This document shows positions 14,328 to 27,917 of a DNA stretch of 64,000 nt, piece by piece. Source of the stretch: Scatophagus argus (lineage: Eukaryota; Chordata; Actinopteri; Scatophagidae); assembly GCF_020382885.2 (NCBI RefSeq), contig NC_058515.1:11081223-11145222 (forward strand), written 5' to 3'. The stretch's first letter is position 1. The number at the start of each line of letters is the position of its first letter. The position numbers were made by a program, and so were the translations under genes. A model generated the notes under the pieces. That model was not told the DNA's origin and did not search any database. It worked only from the letters and a program-made list of their open reading frames with translations.

Positions 14328-16412
14328 TGGAGCTGAAAAAGCTTCTTCTTCGTCTGAGCTCTTGGTCAGATGACCCAACTGGTGGAGGAGACACCCTGGG
14401 GATTTCTGCCAGGTGATTTTTTCATACCGTGGCCAACACTAAACAGGAAGAGCCTGTTATAATGTGCTATGTCATACAAAGTAAACAAAGAAAGTAAAAG
14501 TAAACCTACCTACTTCAATGATTTTTTTTTATTGACTAAATGTACTGAGTCACCAAAGCTGAGAACATTCAGGTGAATTAAATGAAACATAATCAGAATC
14601 AGAATAATAAAGTCATACTGCTGGATGTAAACTCCTTCACACTCCGCACTCAAAAAAATCTGCACAGTAAAGACCAATGACCAGCTAAAACATACAATAT
14701 TACGAGTTAGAACATTATCTCATTTATTCATGTTGTTGGACTCACTGCTAGATCTCCACACTCTCGTTTTCACTGTTAAAATCCCAAAAGTTCAAGTATG
14801 AAAGGCTCAAAGCGCGTTTGATGTATCTTGCATTCACTCTGCAGGACTTGCCGGATGTTTATCTTTAAATGAATGAATATGAATATGAATTTTCTGACCC
14901 AAAGGATACGCATGAGCGGAAGATGACAAGTTCAACAACTGTAGACATGTCCTCAGTACTCCTGATGACTGTAACAGGACTGCAGACTGCACATGGCATC
15001 AAACCAACCAGTTCTTCTTTACTGAAAGACTTCCTGAGTTCATTTGTGGTCATTTGATTATTTATTTAGTAACATGCAGCACATAAGCACACCTGAAATA
15101 TTAAAGGTGACCTATCAAAACAAGATTTCGTCCACAGTAAGGCACTCCTTTATGCTTTGACGTTGCAAAGAAACAGATAAATTTCCAATTAATCAAATTT
15201 CTAGTACTTCTCTGCTGAACAGTGAATTTGAGGCCTTCTGATGGTTTGTGGTTTGGGACAGCTGCCTACTTTGTTTGGTTTACTTTGGCGCTTTTCATTT
15301 TGTGTATGAGCATGACATGTTTTCATTATCACAGCGTGACTGCAATAATATTACTGTCACAATTTGACAAATACACTGTGTATTGTCAACTGTGTATAAC
15401 GTGTGTTATACCAGCAGTTGTACTAAATTTGGTACATAATATTTGGATGAAGCATGTGTATTTGTTAACACAGAAGTTGTGTGATTTTATCAAGTTACTT
15501 CTGTGTTTTATTTTTGTCACTCAGTTCTGTTGCAGTTCCTTTTGCTGTATTCTAAGTTCATTTAAGGTTTTTTGACGCCTTCGGTGTATTTAATCATCAC
15601 TTTCGCTTTGCCTTGTCTCATTATTTGGATAAGAAAGAAGCCCACATTCTTGAAATCGAGAAATTTGATTCCTGTGTCTCGTTGCTCCCTAAAATATGTG
15701 CAAAGCAAAATATCTTATTTATTAGCTTATATCTTGGTTTGGATGACAGATATTTGTAGAATGGTTTTACATATTTCTCATGTCTGTGATGCTTTAAATT
15801 AACACACACGCTCATTAATTTACTCCTCACAGTGTGCCAGTCAGGTAGGTTTTGTATCTGTGGTTGCTTGACAAAGATTTTATTCGGCCGAGCCCTCTTT
15901 TGTGTTTGCAGTAGGCCATAAATAGAACAAACAGCCTGATATCACCAGGAGCTGGTATCAAAGGGCATCCAGCTGCACACAGAGCCCCCTAAAAACACAC
16001 ACAGACACCCCCTCCTTCCTTTTTTCTGTGTTCATTTGCTTAAGCTTTAAGCATTTGTAAATAAGTAGTGTACGTTTTGTTTTGTCTCTCTGTCGAGGGG
16101 GGTTCATCTTTAACAGGGAGCCTCGAGAAGAGACAGAGGCCTGAAACCAGATTACAGGCAACCACACCAGTACCTGGCCTTTGTTCCTTCTCTCTTTCCT
16201 GCTGTAACTGTCACACTGTTTGACTTTCGCAGCGTGAGAGGGGTGAGCTTCTCGCCTTCATGCGCCTCCTTCTTTTGTTTCAGCCCACATTTCACCGACC
16301 TGCCTCTCACTTAAAGAGGGGAAAAGATACTCGCAGTGAGAGTAGAGAACGAGAGGAAACAGCAGCAAATAAGAGACAAACGGGTAAAAGAAATAAATAA
16401 ATTTAGAAAAAG
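14328..16412. other. Intergenic between divergent tmem272-like and tm4sf5
   Basis: No gene recognised. It should include both promoters, since the flanking genes diverge. A plus-strand open frame of 117 codons at 15222-15575 is cysteine- and phenylalanine-rich but has no homology that I know and no splice context. A short LINE-tail remnant lies at 14590-14613. Confidence 0.45.
14590..14613 (-). repeat. LINE 3' tail remnant
   Basis: The reverse complement reads CTTTATTATTCTGATTCTGA, matching the 3' tail of the LINE-like fragment near 46.1 kb (AATAAAGGAATTCTGATTCT). Only the terminal repeat survives. Confidence 0.4.
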
Positions 16413-19400
16413 ATGTGTTGCACAGGGAAGTGTGCCCGCCTGGTGGGCCTGATCCTGCTGCCCTCAGCGTTCATCTGCATGATCTCCAACCTGCTGCTGT
16501 TCTTCCCCGATGGGAAGCAACAGGAAAATGATCACATCTCCCTCCAGGTCTGGCTCATGGGGGGGCTCATCGGAGGAGGCCTCTTTGTGAGTAATGGATT
16601 GTGGTCTGTGTAGATCTACAAGTCTGGTTTGGCGTTTTATAGTTTGTTTTATTGGGCTTTTAGGCCGTTAACTCACTGTGTAAACTTGTAAAAACCTTAT
16701 TGTTTGCTTTTATTAAGTTTTATTGTTTCGTGGATTAATTATAAGACTTTGTTTTATATAGAAGTACGACATAATTTTGTCAAATAATTTGATTTTGTTT
16801 TGGCTTCATTTGTAATAACTTTATTCTGATTTTTTTTCACTACTGCCTTAAAAGTTTCAAACTTTGTGCAGGCTAAAGTTACTTACACCCCGATTCTTCC
16901 CATAAATAATTCTTAACAAAACTTAAATTGTAGTCCATATCAGAAACTAGCCAAACCTTACCTTAAAATATTATTTTATATATTATATATTTAAGCCAAA
17001 GAGGCAAAATTTACTTAAATAAAATAGATTTCACACACAAAAACATATAATGAACTAAAGTGATTATGCTGTTATCGGTTAAATCACCACAAAATAGACA
17101 AAATGTTTGCTTTATACTAAGCAGGGACAAGATTAAAATATATATATATAAGTATAATGTATGAATGCATATCACAGATTTTTCAAGCTTTTTTTTTTGC
17201 ACTGAGTAATTGTATTTTTGATACTTTTTACTTAAGTAACATTTACACATGCTTTATACAGTTTTTGACTTAAATGATCTGAACACTCCTGCTGTACGTG
17301 CATGACAGAGTTTTAGGGGAAACTTTGACTGATAAGTTTTGTCTGATCTCATGTACAACGTCATTAGCTGACATTTTAAAGGCTGCCAAGGACAGTAATT
17401 AATTAATAAAAAATATTATCGCATAAAGAGACCTTTGAGTTGTGTAGGAGGACATTTATCTTTATTACTCTGACATAACAGCTTGGAACAAAGATCAGGA
17501 AGTTTGATTTTCTTTACACCTCTCAGCTATGGGGATGTCAGTGCCTGCTGGGACAAGAGAGAGAACTCGACTCACAAATATTTGGTTTAAGAGATAAGAG
17601 AGCAGAGACACACACACAAATGCAAATGCAGAGGCAGGCATGTGTGTACTTTAAATGCTCTCAAACTCTTGCTTGCACTTAACACACAAACACATGTGCA
17701 ATGTGTCCTGCTTGATAAATGAGAAAACATTTTGTATTTTCCACTTTTCAGATGCTGTGCCCAAGCTGCTCGGCTATCAGGGCTGGGGGCAAGGGTTGCT
17801 GTGGAACAGGCTGCTGTGGTAATCGATGCAGGGTGAGTAAAGTCATTAAGAGGATTTACATTTATTATACAGCAAGTGAGTGTAGGGGCTGGACTGATTA
17901 TGATCGGTTATAAAAGGCAAAGGCCACGGCGATGTCATCTCAGAGACTGAAGGAAAAACTAGAATCATGTGTGCTTTTTAGCAATACAGCACATAGACAT
18001 GTTAATTAAAGTCTTATATTTAATGCACTGTGAACAACACTCACTGCTCCTACATTATACAGTGAATGGTAAAGAAAAGCAGTGCAATCTGCCTTTAATT
18101 TCTCTGTCATATTTTATAATTTTTTGATTTATATTACTGTGAACTCATTGTTGATTACATATTTTTTAAATTGGATTGTGACAGTTTCACCTTAACCTTG
18201 ATCTTCATAAGTCAAGTTTCTCTTACTACCACATTTCTGGGTCCTCCTCACTGGATGGATTTTGCACAGCTGACATGAAGATAGCTATTCAATCGCGGTA
18301 TCGAACGATTCCACTACTGAAGCCAGGCTGCATGGGTGGGGGAGCCAGGGTAAATAAAAATTCTGCTGCATATGGTGGAACAGTTACAAACCTTGGTTAA
18401 GATTAAAATTATTTTATGTGACTCAGATTTTATGAACACTACACCCGTGTAATAAAAACACATTTGGGAATATGAACCGTTTAAGCACATAGAGGCTCAT
18501 GGGGACTAACTCATTCTCTACCATTTAAGGCACGTTGAGGACATAAGGGAACTTTTTTGAGCTAAATCCTAAAAATCCGACCCCCCCTGAAGTGGAGGCC
18601 CTCTTCAAGGCCTTGACAGTAACTCACACGGTCGAATGACGAAATGGCCAAATACAGTGTGCTCATGTCTCTCTTTCAGATGCTCAGTTCTGTTTTCTCC
18701 TCTGCCTTTGGGCTGGTTGGAGCAATCTACTGCACCAGTGTGGCGTCAGCCGGTCTGGCTGTTGGACCCATATGCCAGGTGAACGGTGTATGGGAATACC
18801 CCTTTCAAGACCTCGGCACGTGAGTGCTTCTCCCAGCAGTTCAGCTGATGTGTCTCTGCACTTCTTTATCTCCAACAGATTTACAGCAGAGATGTTTCAG
18901 TTCATGGTTCTAAAAATAATAATAATAAATGCAATGTTTCTAAAATCCAGTAGGGGGCAGACTGAGCAAGCACTTAGTTTGCCTCACAATAAGCTGCTAC
19001 TCTTCTTGTCAAGTCCTAATGCACAGAGAGGGAATTTCTTTTTTAGTCTGATGATAGGTCATATATCATCTGCAGATTACGGTTCTTGACCTTTTCAGAT
19101 GAGGAACACTTTCCCTCGTGCACTCGCTGGCAACTCCAAACAACGTGACTCAAAATATGGACCAGCCAAATGCCAAAGCTACAGGGATAACACGAGCAGC
19201 ACTAATGAATCATTTTACCAGCTTATAGGCAGGTTAAAATGAATCACCCGACAGAGGCCCATCAGGCAAATGGGACAAGTGTTAACAAATACGAGCACCT
19301 TGTTAATATGAGCTGCAGTTTAAAAAGGGCAGCAGTGCTTACAGAGAGGGAACTAAGTTTGATTACACAAATGTAATCAAGCTCAGACCATCCTTCCTCC

Positions 19401-21119
19401 AGCAAACCTCAGTTTCCCCTTTTTTTTCTGCATGGGCGTCTGCTATGCTGAGCTCCTGTTTGCTACCGTACTTATCCTACTGTGCACAGCGAACAGACTT
19501 TAGTCAGTCACACAGCATCTTTTTCTGTCCAAGACGATTGTAAATTCTAACAGTTATTGATTGGACTTGAGTCTTGAAATATTCAAAATACGGAAAACAC
19601 AATCTCACCACTTTAATCAAACTCACGACCTTCAATAGAGTTCAGAGTTTTCCTTCTTATGATGTTACTGTAGACTTTTTGAGCACATTCAGGGCTTTTC
19701 CATATCAGTCACTTAAAATAGTTTGAGTTGTTAAATGATTTTGCAAAACATGACTATTTCGTTAGATGAGAGGATCAGCATCACTCTCTCATATGTGAGT
19801 GTATCAGTCTTCTCACTTAGCAGCAAAGTTAAGAAAGTGCATTTCCCAAAATGTCAAACCATTCCTTTAATTTTCCACGGTGAATCACTTTCTAACTAAC
19901 AAATGTACCATTTTTCCAGCTAAAAAATTCTCTCCTCTCTATTTTCCATGTGCTTCCTTTCTGCACTGCTCACTTGTTCCGCTCACCATCTCGCTCAGCC
20001 ATCACACTTTCTCTTCCCGCAACCCCAAACTCGGCCTCCTCCACATGTACTTTCATTAATGCTGTGTGTGTCTTGGACGTGGCTTATGCTCTCACCGCTG
20101 TTCTCCCTTGCAGAGGTAATAGCAGCTACCTCGTAAACCAGACTCTGTGGTCGATCTGCGAGTCCCCCAACAATGCCGTGATGTGGCACGTCGTTCTCTT
20201 CTCCATACTGCTGTCCATGGGGTTTCTGCAACTTGTGCTGTGCGGCATCCAAGTGATCAACGGTTGTCTGGGATGCCTCTGCGGAGACTGTCGTGACAGC
20301 AAAGATGTAAGTGAAGAAATAAAGCCTGCTGTATCAAACTGGAACAATCCATAAAATAACATAACCTGTACAAAGTGGTTTAGCTGCTGGGACTGAGCCA
20401 ACCATTCTTCTAACTTATCCTCATATGACTTATAGTCTTTTACAGCTTCCTATTGTGTTGCTTAAGTGCTGTTTTGATTGCACTTGTAGATTTCTATCAG
20501 GTCCGTCACTGATGAGAAACAGGAAAGGGAAAAATGTTTTGTAGCTTTAATCCTGTTTTATGCCTTCAAGGAAGAAAGTATATTGGGATTGTAACAAGAA
20601 TTAAACAGGAAAATGGATCTGAATAATTTGACAACTGGGACCACATTGTGTGATTTTATATTCTTGTTTGGATTCATTTTAGAACCGTTTCCAGGTTCAG
20701 TGAAAAGAGACATGACACAGCAATTATTGATGTGACTGCATAAATGCTGCCTACAAGGCTGAAAAAACAATTTCTAATTTTGCACATGTACTTTTGAACA
20801 GGAGAATCTGCTCAGGTTGAAGATTAAACTCAGATTTAGCACATGGTTGAACATATAGAGAGAAAAAGGGGCTAAAAATGTTTTTGCTGACATGCTTATG
20901 GAGTCAAACGCTTTTCATATGCGCACTAAGGGATGTTGGTTTGAGGGACGCAACCCTGCAGGATTCACAAACTTCCTGTCATCCAAAATGTCTACTCATT
21001 AACATGAAGCTTACATTTATTAACAGTTCTGTCAGCCAACTGAGAGCTCGCGCTTTCCATCCCACACATGAAGTTAACATGTGACTTCTGTCCTGTTGCA
21101 GGATGACAGCGGATTGTAA
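16413..21119 (+). CDS. tm4sf5: Transmembrane 4 L6 family member 5
   Basis: Five exons: 16413-16586, 17752-17832, 18680-18819, 20114-20306 and 21102-21119 (606 bp, 201 aa; human TM4SF5 is 197). It is a four-pass L6-family membrane protein of epithelia, linked in mammals to integrin and EGFR microdomains and, at lysosomes, to arginine sensing with mTOR. TM1 is at about residues 9-30 and TM2 at 47-65. The Cys-Gly loop [13 protein letters not shown] is almost identical to TM4SF5 and separates it from TM4SF1/4/18. TM3 is encoded by exon 3. The large loop contains two NxS/T sites (NSS, NQT), and TM4 is [20 protein letters not shown]. The C-terminus is completed by an 18-nt last exon coding DDSGL after the junction residue. 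A poly(A) signal variant lies about 480 bp downstream. Confidence 0.93.
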
Positions 21120-21596
21120 CCGAGATCATCACCTGGTTTCAAGAGCCAGGAGGAACTTATGCATTTCATTTGCTCTGTGTGAAAGATCTTCGGCTTGTCT
21201 TTTGATAATCTGACACTTTTGTTTTCACCAAAGCGTGTTTCTTTGATGACTTTATATCAAACTTTACCCCATTACTGCGTCAATTTGATTCTAGCTGTGG
21301 GTTTATGTGTTGTTGCCTGACTTATTTTTGTTTGACTTCCCGGTTAAAATAATTACTGAATTAAAAACTCATTTCAGCACTGAAGACTCCAGAAGGGACA
21401 TGCATGGATTAAAGTGTAATTGTAAATAATTATTTATTTTTATTTTATATATATATAACAAATGAGGCAACATCATATAACTGATGAATTAAAATATTTA
21501 TATCTATTAAACATTGTCTACTATTTAGCCATGTTTTGTGATCAGAATAGTGAAATTCCTCAGAGAAATTCTGTGTGTTCTGTATGACGATTTACC

Positions 21597-21602
21597 ATTA
21601 AA
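21597..21602 (+). terminator. Candidate poly(A) signal of tm4sf5
   Basis: ATTAAA is followed by a GT/T-rich stretch (TGTGTTTTTTTGTGTGTG) about 20 nt on, the usual downstream element arrangement. It implies a 3' UTR of roughly 0.5 kb. Confidence 0.55.
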
Positions 21603-23961
21603 AACTTATTTTCTCCACTCTGTGTTTTTTTGTGTGTGAACTTTGCTGCTGTTTCTTCTCACCTACTTTATGGAAACCTGTGCACCAAATGTGTCACTTT
21701 ATAACTCCGATTACCTGAAGCTGAAAAAGTTTTACAGAATCGCTGTTAGAAGATCTCAATTACTCACCTCAGACAGCCAGATCTAACAGGATTATTGTGT
21801 GTCCAGACAAGGTCAAAGGTCAGGACGCCCCCTGTGGTCACTGCAAACACTGCAGCTGCATAAACAGCGCGCAGTCTGGACCGCCAGCGCCTGTTAACAC
21901 AGGTGCAGGTTAAGCTCATAATCTTTTGTTGCCATGGTGCAGTGCTGCTTCGTGGTAATTGTTACCTAACTTTAAAGTTAAAAGCAGAGCTGCTCCCAGG
22001 TAAATATAGACACAGTCTCTTAGGACCAAACAACCCAAAGCTGCTGCTCAAAGCTAAAGCCAAAGTCTCTGGCAGTACAGATAAATACATTTAGATTTAC
22101 CTCATTAATAATATCTTTTCTCGGTTTAAACTCCTTCTTAGTAACAGCCTGATTCCAATTCTTTGCAAATTTCAACTGAAATCTTTCTTTTTCATACTGT
22201 TCTTTTGCTCACACACTTCAGGACGGCTGTGGAAATAAGACTCAACACTGTGGCCATCTTAACTAACTGACTGGCCAGCGCAGCTCTCTTATGTAACGCA
22301 CAGCACAAAGTGAGGAAGGAGCATAAGTGAGAAGAATCTGGGCTAGAAGAATGGTGGGACAAAGGGAGGGAAAACGGGAAGGGGGCCCAGTCTCAGCCAC
22401 TTCTCATGCAAATCATAGTTCCTCTGAAAGAATCCAGGGAGGCAAAGAAAAAGCTCTTTAATGTGGTGGAGGACAAACACTCATGTAGGTGAGGCAGACT
22501 CAGAGAACAGAGAGAGACTCCTCAGAAAACAGAGACAAGAGGAACACCAAAAGCAAACAAAAAGTCATCTGTGCACAAAATCCTTCTGTTATATTCGCCA
22601 TGTGCACTTGCTCAGACGCTGCGGTGAGGCCACCATTTCGAAATGTACCCCCTTTTCCCAAAATCGAGCCCCTCCTCTCTGCTTGATCTTATTCACGCTT
22701 GACTGACATAACAAAAGAGGAAGGCAGAAGAGAAAAACATGAGCCAGAACTGGCCAGAGCGAACCAGGCGAGTGAAAACAGGACGACAGATCCATCTGTG
22801 CAGAGTGTGACAGTCTGTGCTCCTCTGCGAATCTTACTTACACCCACAACCGCAGCCTCGTTTCAAAGCAACATGTCATGCTGTCAGACGCACGTAAGCG
22901 ATACTTCAGCAGCGTCCACCGCCCAATAATTACCTGAGCCACGAATGACCCAAGCTGGGCCGCAAAGCAGACAGTCAGGTACATTCAGCATGTCTGAAAT
23001 CGGTTTATTTACCACTTTGTCAGCATGTCTCAAATCGATTTACTTTTAAACTTTACATTTCTACCTTTCACTTAACTTTCTGATTGTTGAGTTGCACTTT
23101 TACACCTCTCTGCAAAAGCGTATTGTTTCAAGTTTTAGATAAAGCGGCTTGACTTTTTATTGCTCGCCACACTGCACTGACGTTCAGCCAAAAGAAAAGG
23201 ACATTTTAGAGCGGGATCACACACAAGCAAAGCCTGAAAAGTAGGAAGATGGGTCTTAAAGATGCTCGTAGCACCTGTATAATCAAATAACCCTTAAACG
23301 TGATATTTGAAAGTTGGACCACACATTATTACCCACAAGACATTGCGTCACTTGTTTCTTTTTTGCATCATTGCTTAATTGCAGCAAACCCAAGCCAGAC
23401 AAATCGCACACAGTTTCAGTTTAGTTTTAGTATGTACTGCAGCTGCTCTCACAACATACATACAAATCCACCACTTCTATAGTTGCTGCTCTTTGCCCTC
23501 AAATTGTCTGTTTACTACACCCAACATTATCAGCTGATTTGCATGGCAACCCCCCCGTGCACTTCAGGGTTAACGTGATCACTGAGAACAGTAAATGTGT
23601 CGGGATTTCTCTTGATGACGTAAAAGCAGGGCATAGTAAAGAAGTGTGAGATAAGTGACACACTGTATGGAGGGGAAGCAGAGGCTGTAACTGGCCACAA
23701 GTGACCTCAGCCAGTCTGTCCCGGTCCTGGCTCCACAGAGGCATGCCAACATCAACAGAAAATCAACAGTCTCTGGGTGTGGGAATGTCTGGATGTCTGA
23801 GTTCTTGGGGTGGGGGCCATGTGATCACTCACACAGAGGACCAAACAGGTTTGATCCTGCAAAGACTCCATTTGAGTTTGGTCTTTGATTTTTACTGCCT
23901 TTGTCTTAATGTTTTTACCAGGGCTGAAAAGTAACTATAGGTATCTTAGCGTTCATTATGA

Positions 23962-23963
23962 TC

Positions 23964-23997
<34 letters not shown>

Positions 23998-23999
23998 TC
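23962..23999. repeat. (CAC)n/(CAT)n microsatellite
   Basis: Runs of CAC followed by CAT trinucleotides, nearly perfect. Confidence 0.85.
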
Positions 24000-26900
24000 G
24001 TCCTGCTGTCCAAGTCAGCCAATCGAGACCCTCCCCTTATTCACTGAATGTATAAAAATGTCAAAATGCAAATATTTTCTCCTTCTTTAAAAACTGTTGA
24101 AAACTTGTAAAGCTTAAAAGATCATTTCATCAGTTATCTCCTGATGCCACACAGCACGTGCAGACTTTTTATTGCAACTTACACCTTTTTATTGTACACT
24201 TTTGATGGTTTGAACCCCTTCTTGTAAAATGCATTATTTAGACTCAATTATATCAGTATAAATTTTGATGCTGTGGCATTTGAGCAGGTTGAGTTAAACC
24301 ATTGTGAGACTTTATCATATTTTGTTTTGTTTTGTTTTGGCGAATTCTCTTGTCCAACAACCATCTTCCATTTTTTACACTTACATTTTTCTTTGTTTGA
24401 TTGCACATACATGAGGAGCAATTAGAAGAAAAAGTTGTGATGGTTGTCTCTTAGGTCAGGCTGAGTATTTTTAGATTATGGATGGGCCACCTTTGACCCT
24501 CTCTTGCCTCGTGCTTCCTGCACTTTCACAGCGATGCTACTCCAGTCTCTCGGTCAGTGGAGCAGTGGCACTGAGGGATTAAATTACCAGAGGACCAGAA
24601 ATTCACAGGGGATGATGTTAGTATTACGACAATGTCAGTTTCCACTTGCCGCCCAGTTGGTCCCCGAGCTGGGAGTGTCTGATATCATGATCGCCCTCAA
24701 GGCCAATGAGACAGTAGGAGTGGTTCACTTCCTGATATCTGAGCCTCCTCTTGGGCTCATATCTGGCTAATAATCATATTTGGCAGACTGACAGGGACGC
24801 TTGTCACCTTACAAGGAGAGGAACGAGTGTTACAGCAGAGGCACCTCGCGACTCTCTGTCAAGCCGTGACAACAATCTCAGTGCAAGTCTGGGACCTGTT
24901 GCACAATAAAGAAAGGACTGTTGTTTAATAGGCTTCTGCAATTGCCAAGTTTCATTTCATAAAATGAGCATCGAGGAAGCCTAAATTTGTAATGGGGAAA
25001 CGAGTTTTGAATCACTCTGTGATATCTTGCAAAGATGAGACGATTAGTTATAAAAACTTAGCAAACTGCGCGCAATAAGAAAGTTAAGTCAGTTATTTGG
25101 GCTGAGAACAATGTGTCCATCCGAGCCTGCTGCTGTTAATCATCCTCACAGAGTTGATTTAAAATTAGAGACAAGGTCGAACCAAAGCGAGCCGTCCTTC
25201 ACCCACATCCACAGGTGTAAATCTGGGTGCACATGCACGTATTGCATGTGAACTCGGACACGTCTTTGCGGGTAAGACTGGACACTGACACCAGCTAAGC
25301 ACATTTTTGGAGAGGAATAGAAATTTTTGAATACATGTTTGTGATTTTGAATAATAAAAGCCTTGGTTAGTTTAAATGCTTTTGGACTATAAACATAAAA
25401 CAAGACACAGTCATGAATATCAGATTAACTGCACTTTGTGCAATCTTAACTGATAAGAATAACAAGCCGAATCTTATTACAGCCTGTAAAAGTTCATCTA
25501 CATGTATTTCCATCATACTGAACACAGCTGACAGTCTCATACGGATTCAGTGTGAAAAATGAAAAATCTACTTGTGGTTAAGTCTCTTTCGAGGTTCACA
25601 TAACAGAATCGGCTTAAGAAATGTGCCTGCTGTTACACAGACTGTTTCCTGGGTGATTTCTAACCAGCAGGCGCAGACTCATTCTGAGAACTCATCTGGG
25701 TACATTTTGACCAGGACAAAGCCCTTAATAAGCCTGTAACACATGGCCAGAAAGCTAATAAAACGCAATAAAACCATCAAATGCCTCAATTACTGCCAAG
25801 CTTTTCTGTTCATCTCTCTGCATTTTTCTTTATGGAGAGGGCATGTGTAAATATTCTTGTTCAGAATATATTTAGTCATTTTTTAAATTTATTTTCCAGG
25901 TTTTGCCTCCAGACAACATGAGAAATTCTTTCATTTCCAGCTTCATGTTGGTGCAAGTTCACAAACGTGGACTGTCTCACGTCCTGGCTTGGGATCTGGC
26001 TTCCGCGAAACATGCTGATTTTTTTTTTTTTGAGCTGATGAAATTCAAGTCTGTTTTGACGTACACTTTGCTTACAGACACGAGAGGACAACAACATGAG
26101 CCAGCAGGCTGCAGCCTGCAGCCAGTTCATTGTGACTCATTCTCGAGAAGCGCTGCCGACAAGAAAGCAACACCTTTATTCCTTGAAAGCATTGAAGTGT
26201 GCCAAGAAAGTTGCTTGTGTATGCCCTTTGGCACTCTTTATGTCTCTCAATGTGACAGCAGAGATTTTATGAAGTTTGGCAGACATGACTTACTGAGTGT
26301 TGATTCATATTCAGGTCTTAGATGTCTGCCATTACTTTGTTTGTGTTTGAAAATATAAAAAATAAGTACTGCAGGATCATATTATGTAAATTACAAAATG
26401 CACAAAAGATTATATGAAAAATAAATGAAAAAGATTAAGCAGCGCAGTGCTTGAAGTGCAATGTGCTCTGATAATAATCCAGAATATGCGTTTTAATGTA
26501 ATGCTCTGAGTCCGACATGAAGTGCTCCTCCTGAGGGACTAGAGTCTGTGAGGGTGGAGCACCTGAGCCTTGTTGATGAGGAAATTCAAATACTCGCTGA
26601 GTTCATAAGTGAAATCTTGTGGGTCATGTGTAACTGTTAATTCTTCTCAGTAGGTCTGATCCACTTCAAGCTAAAACCCTCTCACTCTAACAGGATAGGT
26701 AGGGATTTCCTCCACGGCTACGTCTCGCTTTCCTTCACTCAAACACGGCTGCCTCATCGTCACATTTTTAGAAATAAGAACAGAAAATAAATTACACATT
26801 TGTGTCCTGAACAAAAGCAGACATGTGACTTGATAGTCGGGGCCAACTGTGGTAAGACACTGTGCTGAAGGTCACGCCAAAGTTTTGTTTGCGGTTAAAC

Positions 26901-27082
26901 AAGGAAAATATCTTGTTCAGTCGGTAACTGAGCACAACTCAGGTTGAAGCCACCAGTCCAACCTTCTCTTGACACGAATTATGTCTGATACTGTGTGACT
27001 TTACACATGCTCACTACAATACCATATCAGCTGTTTCACAACAGGATGTGTTGAGTAAGTCAAACAAAATTATTGCATAATC

Positions 27083-27105
27083 ATAATAATAATAATAATA
27101 ATAAT
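27083..27105. repeat. (AAT)n microsatellite
   Basis: About seven uninterrupted AAT units. Confidence 0.85.
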
Positions 27106-27560
27106 GATCATTCTTTTTATCGTTTTGAGCATCGTTCACACATAAAACACAACTCAAACTGCTTTGCAAAGTAATAAAAAAGGACTATTTCTATACATCC
27201 TGTTTCTGCCAGCAAACTGTGACTTGTAGACGACCTGTAGGAATGAAAAAAGTCCTTCCATGAATCATAACGAGGTGAAAACATCACTTCATCAGTGATT
27301 CATGCACTTTTACCACCAACAAGGACTCAGGAGTTAAAATGTGATTACATCTTAAGTTTAGGAGGTCAAGTCACCCTAATTCACAAGTGAGCAATTCTGA
27401 CCTGTTTGCACATGTGACCTCATCTTTCATGATCTTCACACTACAGAGAGGGTAAGCTATTTATACACTGGAAGCTATTTCAAATTTTCTGTTATCTATT
27501 TCAACAAATATGCCGACGAGGTGAAGGCAAAACAAAGTCAAGCATGCAGGAGGAAGTCTG

Positions 27561-27579
27561 AGTGTGTGTGTGTGTGTGC
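27561..27579. repeat. (GT)n microsatellite
   Basis: Perfect GT tract about 170 bp upstream of the putative first exon of the small unknown gene, followed by a purine-rich (GGGAG/GGAAA) stretch to about 27690. Confidence 0.8.
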
Positions 27580-27726
27580 AGTACGTGTGGGACTGGGTGA
27601 GAGGCAGCAAATGAGGAAAGGAGAGCTGAGAGGGAGGGTAGGGAGAGCAGGCGGGAGGAAAGGCAAAGGGGAGGGTGGGGGAGAGAGAAAGCAGGCGTGT
27701 CAGCTCACCATGCACCGGGGATTAGC

Positions 27727-27917
27727 TATTTAAAGTTGAGCCGCCCCGCGCCACAGAAACCTTTCCACACTGCCGACAAGGACGCACATTTGAGGACGCA
27801 CGTTTTGAAGAGGGGAAGCGACACAAAAAACACAGATGAAAGTGAGAACAGTCTGAACTTATCAGCAATATCAATATTCCTGCGCCTGTCCTCAAGTCTA
27901 CGGGTCTATCTCAGCAG
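27727..27917 (+). promoter_or_regulatory. TATA-like box and probable non-coding first exon of the small unknown gene
   Basis: TATTTAAA at 27727-27734 lies in a GC-richer patch. About 185 bp further is a strong donor, CAG|GTAGGT, at 27917/27918. The next matching acceptor with a good start codon is at 32141, so this is the best candidate for the 5' exon of the gene at 32152. No in-frame coding start was established in it. Linkage of the two exons is inference. Confidence 0.45.

Larger units (their letters stand above)
21625..27725. other. Gene-poor interval
   Basis: No supportable gene in 6.1 kb. The longest open frame (25903-26358, plus, 151 codons) has no domain or coding-like composition. 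The interval holds simple repeats (listed apart) and otherwise unique-looking sequence. It could contain regulatory elements of tm4sf5 or of the small gene to the right, but nothing here shows that directly. Confidence 0.5.

Noticed and set aside
14328-14416. Possible extra coding sequence (SSDEEEAFSAP-like) 5' of the tmem272-like start, in frame with it
   Set aside because: The frame meets a stop upstream with no ATG, and no convincing acceptor gives it an upstream exon. Treated as 5' UTR, though an upstream exon cannot be fully excluded.
15222-15575. 117-codon Cys/Phe-rich plus-strand frame that could look like a membrane protein
   Set aside because: T-rich sequence gives hydrophobic codons by chance. 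No conserved motif and no exon signals that extend it.
24504-24770. 88-codon plus-strand frame in the gene-poor interval
   Set aside because: Checked for flanking splice sites and known motifs; none found.
25903-26358. 151-codon plus-strand open frame
   Set aside because: No known domain, includes a poly-Phe stretch from a T-run, no splice context, and composition looks like random AT-rich DNA.
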